Assembly: GCA_026419785.1 (NCBI GenBank)
Contig: JAODTK010005165.1
Span: 124,001 to 188,000 of the forward strand
From: Sclerodactyla briareus
Lineage: Eukaryota > Echinodermata > Holothuroidea > Dendrochirotida > Sclerodactylidae
Length of the DNA: 64,000 bases
Direction: 5' to 3'
The notes under the pieces were generated by a model. It saw only the letters and a program-made list of their open reading frames with translations, was not told the origin of the DNA and made no database searches. Position numbers and translations under genes: made by a program. Shown here one piece after another: positions 50,175 through 62,310 of the stretch. Each line of letters begins with the position of its first letter. The first letter of the stretch is position 1.

Positions 50175-50243
50175 GATATTCGATATATAGATAGATAGAT
50201 AGATGATAGATGATAGATAGATGGATTAGATGATAGATAGATG
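50175..50243. repeat. GATA microsatellite
   Basis: A (GATA)n tract with interruptions. Confidence 0.9.
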
Positions 50244-50245
50244 TG

Positions 50246-51165
50246 CCCCCGAGTATCAGTCCCATTGAAAAACTCAAGAAGTCATCGAATGCCAAACCTT
50301 CAAGTCTATGGACAATTTGAAGACCTGGATCGAATCACCTCACCCCGAAACGCCTCGCTCCATTGAGTCGATGGAGTCTTTCCTCGTACTGGAAATCTCT
50401 CAGGCTACTAATTAATTGAGTAGCCCTCCTCTGACCATTTTCAGTTCATTTTCAAGAACATGTTCATTCAAACCAACTGCCTATCTTTCACGAAATAAGG
50501 TTCCACACTTGGACTGATACTCGCGGTGAGGTCTCACTAGTTGCTTGAATAGTCTGAGAACTATATCCTCATCCAAGGAAGTGCAATGCCGCTTCAATCA
50601 GACCATGAATCCAATGGCCTTTTCTTGGCAAGCTTCACACACTTTTAGGAAGTTTCAACGAAGCCTCGAAGCGCACACAAGATCTTTTTTCCGAGTCCAC
50701 CACCTGAATTTCCTGACTGGTCAACTGAATGAGGCATTTCTATTTTGGAAACCAACATGCATTAGGCATGGCAGCGTTGAAACATCTGCCAATCAGAAGA
50801 ACACTTGGAAATCAGGTCAAGATCATTCTGGACAATTTTAACATCGTCGTCCGACAAACCTCCGGTACAACTTGTGTCGTCTGCCAGGTAGAAGGCACAA
50901 CGTTAGTCCCCAACCCGTGGTTCTCTGTCATGAAGCCACCCTCTAATCCAACTGAGGATAGTCCGTCAAGTCCAAACTTTCGGCCAATTTGAGCAAGTGC
51001 AGACTTTTATGGGTACCCCTATCAAAGGCTTTCTGAAAGGCCAAGAAGATAATATCAACAGCGTGCCTCGTCAACAGCATTAGTAACATCTTCCATGAAT
51101 TCTAAAAGATTAGCCAAACACGAACGACCTTTTCTGGAGCCATGCTGGTAGTAGCTAATCAATCC
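50246..51165 (-). mobile_element. CR1-like LINE fragment, minus strand
   Basis: Reading the minus strand from 51165 down: LISYYQHGSRKGRSCLANLL and EFMEDVTNAVDEA (about 51045-51165); FLAFQKAFDRGTHKSL (about 51005-51050); WIRGWLHDREPRVG (about 50905-50945); then directly YLADDTSCTGG and LSDDDVKIVQNDLDLISK (about 50800-50890); then LFKQLVRPHREYQ (about 50515-50560). The usual SGVPQGS block between WIRGWL and the ADD motif is missing, so there is an internal deletion. Several stops and frame changes remain. It ends next to the GATA tract at about 50245 and is cut on the 5' side by the tandem array at about 51166. Confidence 0.8.
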
Positions 51166-51689
51166 TTCCAAAATTAATATAGATTAACGATTACTGAAAC
51201 TATTTATATAGGCCGCATGACTCCGTCATCCGTTTTTCTACGTCTAGGTTCAATATTGTCTGAAGATGAGCGAATTGCCAGACAGCTTCAGAATGACGAA
51301 AGCCGCCTCCTTGGCGGTCACGTCCTAGGGTATGCGTCCCTGACTGATCTACAAACACTCATTTTATTTGAATCTTGTGTAATCGCCTTGTAGAATGGTT
51401 AGTGACTGCGATACATTGCTAGTTCTTGAGGAAATGAAGGATATAGGTTTTAGGTCACCACCTACCCATCGGACAGGCCGAGCCCTCTGGTGCAGCTTCA
51501 CCTGGTACCTCAGGGAGTTCGGAAGGGGGGGTGGGGTTCGGCGGCAGGCCTGGTTGCGCTTGCCTGGGGAAAGAGGAGGAAGTAGCGGGTGGTTCCCCCA
51601 GTGGCGTGTGCAGTGGGCCCCAGGAGGCCATGCCCCCCCCCCATCGATCAAAAAAAAAAATATGAAGTGAGGGAGGAGGAGGCAGTCCC

Positions 51690-51805
51690 CCCCCCCCTCA
51701 GGGGGTCTTGGGGGAGGGGTTGGAACATAATAGTACGAGCGGTGCCTGGGGTGGGGAGGTGGCGCCCGGGGTGGAGGAGGGGCGCCCGCGTGGGGGAGGG
51801 GGGAG
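51690..51805 (+). repeat. G-rich block of the array unit (first of seven)
   Basis: Runs such as GGGGGTCTTGGGGGAGGGG and GGGGTGGGGAGG lie on the plus strand. Equivalent blocks lie at about 55620-55735, 57225-57360, 58010-58130, 59640-59770, 61300-61420 and 63150-63270. Four or more G-tracts within short distance meet the usual G-quadruplex pattern. Whether they fold is not shown. Confidence 0.7.
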
Positions 51806-53254
51806 CACACCTTTCAATAAGTCAAAGCGAGGGACCAGCCCATTAATGGACAACTCTCACAACAGTTTGTAATAGTTTTTTCGGGGGAAAATAGACAGAA
51901 AAGTCCAAAGAAATGTCACAATGCAGAACATGCTGGTTTCGTCATATCGGTAGGATGAAGACTCGCGGAATATTTAATCTCTCATTCGCCGCTCCTCCCG
52001 CCCCCGTCGGGGACCTCTCGGACAACAATCGCGGTGGCATTGGGGAATCCAATTTCAAGGTTGAATGTAGATTTCAAGGTAAGATTCAATGTCTATAATT
52101 TGCTTCATTCATGCAAATGTTCAGTTTGCGGGATTCCCATGAAACTTTAAAGTTGGTGGGTCCCCCATTAGCAGTAGTCCGAGTATATTTAAAATTTGAA
52201 TTTATTAGTGTCTCTGACTTGCATACTTTAGGAAATTTTATTCACCTTGCCAACAGAACTTATACTCCTTTGCTATAGACATGATCAATAAATCCAGTTC
52301 CTCTGAATTTGAAATTGGTCACTGATTCAGCTAAAAAAAAGCTGTTTTCGTTAAATGCTAATACCAAATTCTGGAAGTCACACATGGAATGTGGCAACAA
52401 CATGTAATGAGGTCCCCGCCCCGTCGGGGACCTCGACACCCTCGCCTGGTAATTTAGTATACAATTCCAATTGTTAATTTAATTTCAATGTAAATTCAAT
52501 GTGTTAATTTGCACTTCATTCATTCACGCAAATGTTCAAGTTTGCTGGTTCCCATGAACTATTACTGTTGGTGGTCCACCATTAGTCCTTCTGAGATATT
52601 TAGAAATGAGTTGAGTATTGTCTCTGACCTTGCATAATTTAGCAATTTATCACATTCCACATACTTATACCCTTTTGCTATATCCATGATCAATAATCAG
52701 TCCTTATGAATTTGAATGATATTGGTCACTGATTGGTAAGCTGTGGTTGCTTCTTAAATGCTAATAGGGCCAAATTCTTAAGTCAATTCACATGATGACT
52801 TTGTTACTGTTTACGTGACTTTGTTACGTCAATTCGGGATTTGAAGGTAGGGGTGGAATACGGGGGTGGGGGTGTCAATACCACTCCCGTCTGAGTTCTC
52901 AGTCCGTTAGTCCTCATTAATTTCCCATGTATCTTTGTCATTTTCCTGCCCGGGTTATCTCAAGTCGCTTGCCTAAGTGAATCCTGCGCCATCCCCACCC
53001 TGGCTCGCCTTCCTCAAACCCTTCTCTCTGCGGAACATGGTCGTATGAGCCCGAATATATCTAGGGGGGCTGTAGTGATTTGCCCGAACAAAGATTACTG
53101 TTAATACTTGCTCATGCTCGTTGCTCTCAGCATTACCCATATAGCCTATGCCAGTCACCAATTAGCCAAGACGTTCAAATTGGTATGTATCTTTCGTTAC
53201 ATTGATCTAACTAAAATAAAAAAGTCATTTGTCTTGCACTCGTGGCCTGCACTC

Positions 53255-54420
53255 CAGGGGCGGCGATTTGGGTTGACGATTGGGGGGGGGGGTGTAGAGA
53301 TTATGTTTTGCCGACGGATGTGGAATGGTACTGATATGGGGGAGGGTCTAAGGGAAGGGGTGACCCACCTCCCCTCTGGAAAATTAGTTTTGAAAGTCCT
53401 CAATACAATCTGTGCAATATTTTCAGTAAATTGGGGCGTTCAGTAATTTTTCGACTCCGCTCACCACGTATGCGGTACCCTTTCAATTTGGAACGTCGAA
53501 AATTTTTGCCCGAATCCTACACAATGCCTGATTTTCTGGCAGCTTCTCGTGAGTATATGAGGCAGGCCATTAAGTACAAAATGCGCGCGAAGGCGCGCAA
53601 ACATTTGACACTACACTTCATGGTGCTATTGAATGCAAGTTTCGGCCCATTAGTACATCTCTTTCCCTTATGGCATTAGGATATCTCTAACCAGATTTTC
53701 ACTTATGCTGTGCCCAAAGTTTGGTATTTTCCTGCCCGAATTTTTTATCTAAACACTGGGGGGGGGGGGGGGTGGGGTGCCCTTTATCTCCGCCTTGTAC
53801 TCTAGCTATGGCGCTCGCTTGATTCCCCGCCTAAAAACGACTGTTTCATTGTTTCATTTAAACCTGTGAAATTCTTTCTCAATTGTTTTCAGCAATGGCT
53901 TGGAGTTTTTTTTATATGTATCTCTGGAATATAGGACCATAAACAAAAACTTTCAAAGTACTGGGCATACTCATGTAAAATACAATGTATAACGAACGCC
54001 TTCATGTCCCCTTTTGCCGAATTGCCGACAGACCGGTACTCGTCGTCCAATTAGCACTGACGGCGACAACCGTCACAATATACGTTTGCCGACGTGCTAT
54101 TCTCTTGCCCACGCTGAATGGGCCAATTAGATGACGAGCCATAATCGAAATCGCTGATATAATCTGGCTTTCCGTTTTTTTTTCTTTCTATTCCCTTTCC
54201 ATTCCCTGTTTTCCACTTCATACCTTACTTCCCTTTTCCTTTCCCTTCCCTTCTTTCTTCTTTTCCTCCTCTCCTCTTTTCCTCTTCGTTCCCCTCTCCT
54301 CTTCCTCTTCTTATTCTTTCCTCTTTCGCCTTTTTGTCGACATAATGAAAATTTGCCTCCGGCACGAAATTATTGGGGGGTGTGAACACCCCCCACACCC
54401 CCCCACTCGCTACGGCCCTG
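53255..54420. mobile_element. Nested hAT-like element
   Basis: The left end is CAGGGGCGGCGATTTGGG and the right end, reverse-complemented, CAGGGCCGTAGCGAGTGGG, each followed by a G-run. The flanks CTGCACTC (53247-53254) and TGCAGCCT (54421-54428) resemble each other with one indel. A poly-G run lies at 53758-53771 and a long pyrimidine tract inside. No ORF of note. Confidence 0.45.
54175..54345. repeat. Polypyrimidine (CT-rich) tract
   Basis: About 170 bp almost wholly of C and T on the plus strand (TTTCCTTTCCCTTCCCTTC and similar). It lies inside the nested hAT-like element. Confidence 0.85.
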
Positions 54421-57400
54421 TGCAGCCTCGCCCACTGCTTGCCGGCCGTGTGTTTGTGTTCAAGTTATTAGTTAACAACAGTTTTGCGGGAAATGACGTG
54501 GTGTTGTGATGTGAATAGGGAGAGTAACGAAGCGCAGACGAGCGCGGTCAATTTGGTAAAATTACTTTGCATATTATTAACCAGACTTGGTCGGACGAGC
54601 TAAAAACTTTCATTTTAGTTACGCAAACATGATTTTCCCTTGACTTTCATTATAAGCCACACTATTCACTAGGGGCTACAATATTTTTTTCCTCTCAGTC
54701 GGTGCCCGAAACTATCAGCGCACTGCCCGAATTTTTGCTGAAATATTTTGCTGGGGGGCTGCAAAAGCCCCCACCAGCCCCCCGCCCCCCCCCACGCCCC
54801 CCCCCCCCGCCTCCTACGCCTCATGCTGCTGGATGTTAATTATGATGGTTACAATGTTATCGGTACTACCCGTATTCCATTACATGGATCCCATGTGTAG
54901 CTGGCCAGTTAATGGGAGGGGAGGCTGTCAAGGAGTCCTTCAATTTTGCAGTCACGTTTTCAACAGTTTGTACTAAACTTGCTCACTTCATCAGTAATTT
55001 AGTCCTGGTTTCTATATTACTAGCGAGCACTCACCAATTCTTTAAAGAATGCCCACAAATTATAGATATACGAATATTACTGAACTTTTCTTTCTATAAA
55101 AGCCGGCAATGGAAACTTAGAGGAGTCAATTCGTTTTCTCTACTTTTAGTTCACATGTTGAAGTTGAGCGAATTGCCAGACAGCTTCAGAATGGACAAAG
55201 CCGGCCCATTGCTGTGCGCCACGTCCCCTATGGGTAAAACGACGTCCTGATCTACACACTCAAAAAATTTTTTCATTTTGATCCCGTTGTAATCTTTGCC
55301 TGTAGAATTGTGTAGTGACTTCTAATACAAATGCTAGTTTCTTGAGGAAATGAAGGATATGTTAGGATCCACCATTGGGGACAGGCACGTAGCTCCGGTT
55401 GTGCCAAAGCTTTCATCACAATCATCTCCTGGTTGGTGCAGTCCAACCGTAACCCGTCATGGAATTCGTAAGGTGGTGGGTCAGGCTCAGGCCTGGTTGC
55501 TTTGCCTGGGAAAGAGGAGGAAGGAGCGGGTGGTTCCCCCCAGTGGCGTGTGCAGGGGGCCCCAGGGGCCCAGCCCACCTCAATCAAAGAGTGAATAGGG
55601 AAGTAAGGGAAGAAGGCAGTGCAAGGGGTCTTTGATGGAGGGGGTGGAAACCAGGAAGAGTTTCGATCGGTGCCGGTGGGGTGGGCAGGTGGCGCCCGGT
55701 GGAGGAGGGGCGCCCGGGTGGGGGAGGGGGAAGGACACCTCTCAGGAGCAAACGAGGGACAGAACCATTAACTGCAACTCTCTCAACAGTTTTGTAATAG
55801 AATTCGGGGAAAAATAGAGAGAAAATAAGTCCACAGAAATGCAAAATGCAACATAGGCGGGTTCGTCATATAGCGGTAATGAAACTCGCGGAACTATTTA
55901 AAAAAAATTCTCCATCCGCCCTCCCTCAATCCACCGCCTCCCCCGTCGGGACCCTCAGACAACATCGACGGGGAATTGGGGAATCCAATTTTCAAGTGTT
56001 GATTTAGAATTTCAAGTGTCAATATGCAATGTGTATAATTTGTCTCACTTCTCGCAAATGTTCAAGTTTGCTGGATTCCCTGCTGAAACATATTAAGTGT
56101 GGTCCCCATTGTCCCTGAGATATTCAATGAAAGTTGAGTTTTGTCTCTAGTTTGCAATAATTCCCACAGGCAATTTTTAGTTTAATTGCCACAATACTTT
56201 ATACTCCTTTGCCTATAGCCAAATGATCATTAATCCGTCCTTTGAATTTAAAATTGGTTACTGATTAGTGAGTGTGTTTTGTTCAATGCTAATACCACTT
56301 CTGGTAAGCATACACATGTAATGACGTTGTTTTACGGTACGCCAATTCGGGGATTGAAGATATGGGTGGAAGACGGGTGGTGGGGTGTGTCCAATACAGC
56401 TCCCTCCTGAGTTTTCTCCGTAGTCCCTCATTGTATATTTCCCATGTATCTTTGTCTTTCCTTGCCCGGGTTTTAGTCTCAATTCGCTTGCCTATGAACC
56501 TGCGCCCATCCCCCACTGGCTCGCCTTTTCAACCCGTCTCTTCTGCTTGATCTCAATTAGATGGGTAGCATGTTACGGTAACTACCAAGATTCCTCACAT
56601 GGATACCCATCTTGTAGCTGGCCAGGAATGGAGGGGAGGGCTGTCCAAGGAGTCACTCAATTTTGCAGTCAAGTTTTACACAGTTTGTACTACTTGAGTC
56701 ACTGCAGTGTTTTGTCTGGTTTCTATATTACTAACTAGCGAGACTCACCCAATTTAAGATGCCACAAAATTTATAGCATATAAACGAATATTAACACTGG
56801 AACTTCTTTATATAAGCCGCATGGAAACTTAGTCATTCGTCTTTCTACTTTCACGTCTAGGTTTCAAAAATTTCTGAAGATTAGCAATTGGCAACAGCTT
56901 CAGAATGGACGAAAGCCGCTCATTGCGCCACGTCCTAGGGAAGTCATGATCTACAACTCATTTTAATTTGAATCATCTTGTGTAATCGTTGACCTGTGGA
57001 ATCGTGTAGTGATGCTGGAAATTGCTAGTTCTGGTTGGGGCAGCTTCACCGCTACTCAGGGGAAGTTTCGGAAGTGGGGTGTTCAGACGCAGGTCTGGTG
57101 CGCTTGCCTGGGAATAGAGGAGGAAAGTAGCGGGTGGTTCCCCCAGTGGCGTGTGCAGGGGGGCCCCAGGGGACCATCCCTCCCCACCCCCACCCATAGA
57201 TCAAAGAAAAAATTAGGAAAGAAGAAGGGAGAGGAGGCCAGGGAGGGGTCTTGGGAGGGAGGGGGTTGAACAGAAAGAGTACGAGCGGTGCCAGAGGTGG
57301 GGAAGGTGGCGCCCGGGGTGGAGGAGGGGCGCATGGCCTGGATGGGGGGGAGGGGGCAGGGCAGGAACCTTCACGGAGCAGAGCGAGGGACCAGACCATT

Positions 57401-60400
57401 AAATAGACAACTCTTTTAACAGTTTTACTCATAACTGAGTCCCTTCAGGTTTTGTTCTGGTTTCTCTTATACTAGCGAGAATCACCCAATTTTAAGAATG
57501 CCACAAAATTATATAGATATACCGAATATACTGGAACTTCCTTATATACGGCCGATGGAAACTTGTCATTCGTTTTTCTACTTCTAGGTTCAAATGTCTG
57601 AAGATGAGCGAATTGCCAGACAGCTTCAGGAATGAACAAAGTGCCGTCATTGCGTTCAGTCCCAGGGTACGTCATGAATCTACACTCATTTTATTTTGAA
57701 TCTTGTGTAATCTTGCCTGTGGAATTGGTTAGTGACTGCTGTACATGCCAGTTCTTGAGGAAATGGAGGGATAGGTTGGGGTCACCCATCGGGACAGGCA
57801 CGTAGCTCTGGTTGGTTGCAGGCTTCACCGGTACCTCAGGGGAGTTCGGAAGGGGGTGGGTCAGGCGCAGGTCTGGTTGCTGCAGGGCGAACAAGAGCAG
57901 GAAGTAGAGTAGTGGGTGGCTGCCCCAGTGGCGTGTGAGTGGGTCCCAGGGGGCATGCCCCCCCCCATTGATGCAAAGGACAAAAAATAAAAGTAAGGAG
58001 GAGGAGGCCAGGGCAGGGGGTCTTGGGGGGAGGGGTTGGAAGCCAGGGAAGGAGGTACGAGCGGTTGGGCCCGGGGTGGGGGGAGGTGGCGCCCTGGGGT
58101 GGGGGAGGGGCGCCGGGTGGGGTGGGGAACGCCACCTCTCGAGGAGCAATGCAGAGGGGGACCAGCCATTAAATGGGACAACCTCTAAACTCTTGTACAT
58201 AATTAGGAGAAAGAAAAATAGAGAGCACAGTATAAAAAATGCCAAATGCAAAAATTTGCGGGTTCCGTCATAGCGGTGGGATGAGACTCGCGGAAATATT
58301 AATCCCCATCCCCCCCCCACCCCTTCCCCACCCCCCCCGCCCCCGTCGGGGACCTCGGACAACCCGACGGGGAATTTGGGATTACAATTCCAAGTGTTAA
58401 TTTAGAATTTCAAGTGTAAATTCAATGTTAAATTTTCTTCATTCACGCAAATTTCAGTTTGCTGGATTCCATGAAAAATATTAGTGGGTCCACCATTAGT
58501 CTGAGATATTTAAATGAAGTTGAGATTGTCTCCAAATTTGCATAATTTAGGCAATTGGATTCACCATTGCACAATTACTGATACTCCTTGCTATAGACAT
58601 GCTCAATAATCAGTCACTTATGAATTTGAATTGGTCACTGATTAGTAAAGTGGTTTCTGTTGAATGCTAATACCAAATTCTGGAAGTACACATGGAATGA
58701 CTTTGTACGCCAATTCGGGGATTGAAGATTATGGGGTGGAAGACGGGGGTGGATGTCAAACAACTCCCTCCTGAGTGTTATCCGTTAGGTCATCATTTAA
58801 ATATTTCCCCAGATCTTGTCATTCTTGACCGGGTTAGTCTCAAGTGCTTGCTAGTGGAACCTGCGCCATTTTTTTCCCCCACCCTTCCCCAAACACTGGT
58901 CGCCTTCTCAACCCTTCTCTTCTGCTGATGCTCAATTATGATGGTACATGTTTACGGTACTACCAGTATTCCATCACATGGATACCCATCTGTAGCTGGC
59001 CAGGGAAATGGAGGGGGGCTGTCAGGAAGGTCACTCAATTTTGCAGTCAAGTTTTACACAGTTTGTACTATAACTTGAGTCATTCAGTATTTGGTCTGAT
59101 CTATCTAATAGCGAGGAACTCAACCAATTTTAAAGAAGGACACAAAATTATATAGATATAACGAAATATTAGTGAAACTTCTTTATATACGCCGCATGGA
59201 ACTTAGTTCATTCGTATTTTTCTACTTCTAAGCCGCTCATCACAAATGTCGGAGGATGAAGCGAATGGCAGACAGCTCAGGAATGAAACTAAAACGGCAG
59301 GTCATGCGTCACGTCCTAGGGTACGTCCTGATCTACACTCATTTTATTTGTGAATCTTGTGTAATCTTTGCCGTAGAATTGTGTAGTGACTGCTATACAT
59401 TGCTAGTTATTGAGGAATGAACAGATAGGTTTGCCGGGTGGTACCCATCGGAGGACAGGCAGTAGCTCTGTGGTGACAGTTCACCGGTACCTCAGGGAGT
59501 TCGGACGGGGGGGGGTCAGGCGCAGGTTGGTTGCTTGCATGGCGAAAGAGCAGGACGTAGTGGTGGTCCACGGTGCCCGTGTGCAGTGGGCCCCAGGGGG
59601 CCATGCCCCCCCCCCCCATTGACAAAGGAAAAATAAAAAGTAGGGAAGGGAGGGAAGGCCAGGGCAGGGGGGCTTGGGGGAGGGTGGAAGCCAGGAAGGT
59701 ACGAGCGGGTTGCCCGGGGTGGGGCGATGTGGAGCCTGGGGTGGGGGAGGGGCGCCCGGTGGGGTTGGGGGAACGCACACCTCTCAGGGAGCAAAGCAAG
59801 GGACCAGACCATTAAATGCGACAACTCTTCTAAACTCTTTGCTAATTAATTGTCGGAGGAAAATAGAGAGAAACGTTCAAGGAATGCAAATGCAAAAAAT
59901 GCGAGGTTCCCATATAGCGGTGGGATGAGATCGCGGAAATATTTTAATCTTCCAATCCCCCCTCCCCCCCCCCCCCCGCCCGTTCGGGGACCTCGGACAA
60001 CCCGACGGGAATGGGAATACATCCAAGTGTTAATTAGAATTTCAAGTGTAAATTCAGTGTGTATAATGTGCTTCCTTCACGCAAAATGTTCAAGTTTGCT
60101 GGATTCCATGAAACATATTAAGTGTGGTCCAACATTAGTCCTGAGATATGAAAATGAGAGTTGGGAGTGTCTCAAATTTGCATATTTAGGCAATTTTATT
60201 CACATGGCCAAATACTTTACTCCTTTGGCTATAGACATGATCAATAATTCCAGGTCTTGATGAATTGAAATTGTCAATGATTGTCAAGATGTTTCTGTTA
60301 ACTGCTAATACCAAAATTCTGAAAAGCTCACATGGAATGACTTGTTACGCCAAGTCGGGGATTTGAAGATTATGGGTGGGGAAGACGGGGGTGGGGATGT

Positions 60401-62240
60401 CAACAACTCCTCCTGAGTTTTCTACGTTAGTTCATCATTTAATATTTCCCATGGATTTGTCATTATTGCCCGGGTTTAGTCTCAAGTCGCTTGCCTTGAA
60501 CCTGCGCCATCCAACCACTGGCTCGCTTCTCAACCATTCTCTTCTGCTGGATGCTCAATTATGATGGGTACCCCCCCCCCCACCCCCCCCCCCCCCCCCA
60601 ATGTTACGGTACTACCAGTATTACATCACTGGATAACCATCTGTAGCTGGCCAGGGAATGGGAGGGAGGATGGTCAAGGAGTCACTCAATTTTGCAGTCA
60701 AGTTTTACACAGTTTGTACTACTTGAGTCACTTCAGTATTTTGTCTGACTTCTATATTACTAGCGCGAGACTCACCAAGTTTAAAGCATGCCACCAAAAA
60801 AATTATATAGATATACGAAATTAGTGAAACTTCTTTATATGACGCCGCCATGGAAACTTAGTCATAGATTTTCGTACTTCTAGCGTTCAAATGTCTGGAG
60901 GATGAGCGAATTGCCCGACAGCCTTCAGAATGAAAACTAAGCAGGTCATTGAGTTCACGTCTAGGGTAAGTCCGATCTACACTCATTTTATTTGTGAATC
61001 TTGTGTAATATGTGCTGTAATTGTGGAGGACTGCTATACATTGCGAGTTCTTGAGGAAGGAAATGAAACAGATAGGTGGGGGCACCCATCGGGAAAGGCA
61101 CTAGCTCCTGGCTGGTCAGCTTTAACCGGTACATCAGGGAGTTCGGAAGGGGGTGGGTGGGTACCAGCGCAGGTCTGGTTGCTTGCCTGCGAAAGAGCAG
61201 TAAGTAGTGGGTGGCTCCCCCAGTGGCGTGTGCAGTGGGCCCCAGGAGGCAATGCACCCCCTCCCCCATGTCGAAGTGAAAAAAAAAAAATAGAAAGTAA
61301 GGGAGGAGGAGGCCAGGGCAGGGGGTCTTGGGGGGAGGGTGAGGGAAGCCAGGAAGAAGACGAGCGGTGCCCGGGGTGCGGGAGGTGGCGCCCGCGGGTG
61401 GGGGAGGGGGCGCACGGAAGGGGAGGGGAACGGACACCTCTCGAGGAAGCAAACGAGGGACAAGACCATTAAATGGACAATCTCTCAACACCCAGTTGGT
61501 AATAATTTCGACGAGAAATCGAGAAGAAACGGCTCTAAAAGAAATGCAAATGCAAAAAAATGCGGGTTTCGGTTCATAACGGTTGGATGAGACTCGCGGA
61601 AATATCAATTCTCATCCCCCCCCCCCATCCCCCGCCCCCGTCGGGGACCTCGGACAACATCGAACGGGAATTTGGGATTAAAATTCCAAGTGGTGAATTT
61701 AGGAAGAATTTAGTGTAAATTCAAGGTGTATAATTTGCTCATTCCACCGCAAATGTTCAAGTTTGCTGGATTCCCATGAAACATATTAAGGGGGGTCCAC
61801 AATTAGGCATGAAGATATTTAAATAAGTTGAGTATTGTCTCTGACTTGCATAATTAGCAATTTATTCACATTGCCAATTGGTCATTCGTTTTTCAACTTC
61901 TAGGTGCAATGTCTGAAGATGAGCGAATTGCCAGAAAGCTCAGAATGAACAAACGCCGCTCATTGCGTCACCGTCTTAGGGTAGTCCTGATCACACTCCA
62001 TTTTTCTGAAATATTGTGTAATCTTTGCCTGTGGAATGGTTTGTAGTGACTGTGTTGTTACCATTGCTAGTTCTGAGGAAATGAAGGAGAGGTTGGGGTT
62101 ACCCATAGGGAAAGGCACGTCGTAGCTCCTGGTGGTGCGCTTCACCGGTACCTCAGGGAGTTCGGGAAGGGCGTGTGGGTCAGGGAGTCTGGTTGCTTGC
62201 CTGAGGGGAAAGAGGAGGAAGCCTCCGGGCAGAGGACTCT

Positions 62241-62310
62241 CGTGAGTGAGGGGAGTGAGGAGTGAGTGAAGTGAGAGGCGAGGGGGGAGTGAGTGAGTGA
62301 GTGGGGGAGG
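62241..62310. repeat. GTGA microsatellite inside a disrupted array unit
   Basis: A GTGAGTGAGGGGAGTGAGG tract. From about 62210 to 62760 the array unit is replaced by sequence not found in other units, and the array landmark resumes at 62779. Confidence 0.75.

Larger units (their letters stand above)
53036..54824. mobile_element. hAT-like element inserted in array unit 1
   Basis: The array sequence is interrupted between CTTCTCT and the continuation GGATGTTAATTATGATGG. The insert ends are CATGGTCGTATGAGCC on the left and, reverse-complemented, CATGAGGCGTAGGAGGCGG on the right. The flanks are CTGCGGAA (53028-53035) and CTGCTGGA (54825-54832). The intact site in other units reads CTTCTGCTGGATGCTCAA, so an 8-base duplication CTGCTGGA fits with one base lost on the left. 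No transposase is visible. The recurring word TGCCCGAATTTTT (53508, 53734, 54734) marks the body. A second element sits inside it. Confidence 0.6.

Noticed and set aside
57691-58362. A 223-codon minus-strand ORF and other long proline-rich ORFs in 51-63 kb
   Set aside because: They cross the GC-skewed G-rich block of the tandem unit, where stop codons are rare by composition. They are proline and serine repeats without domain signatures, and they shift frame between copies.
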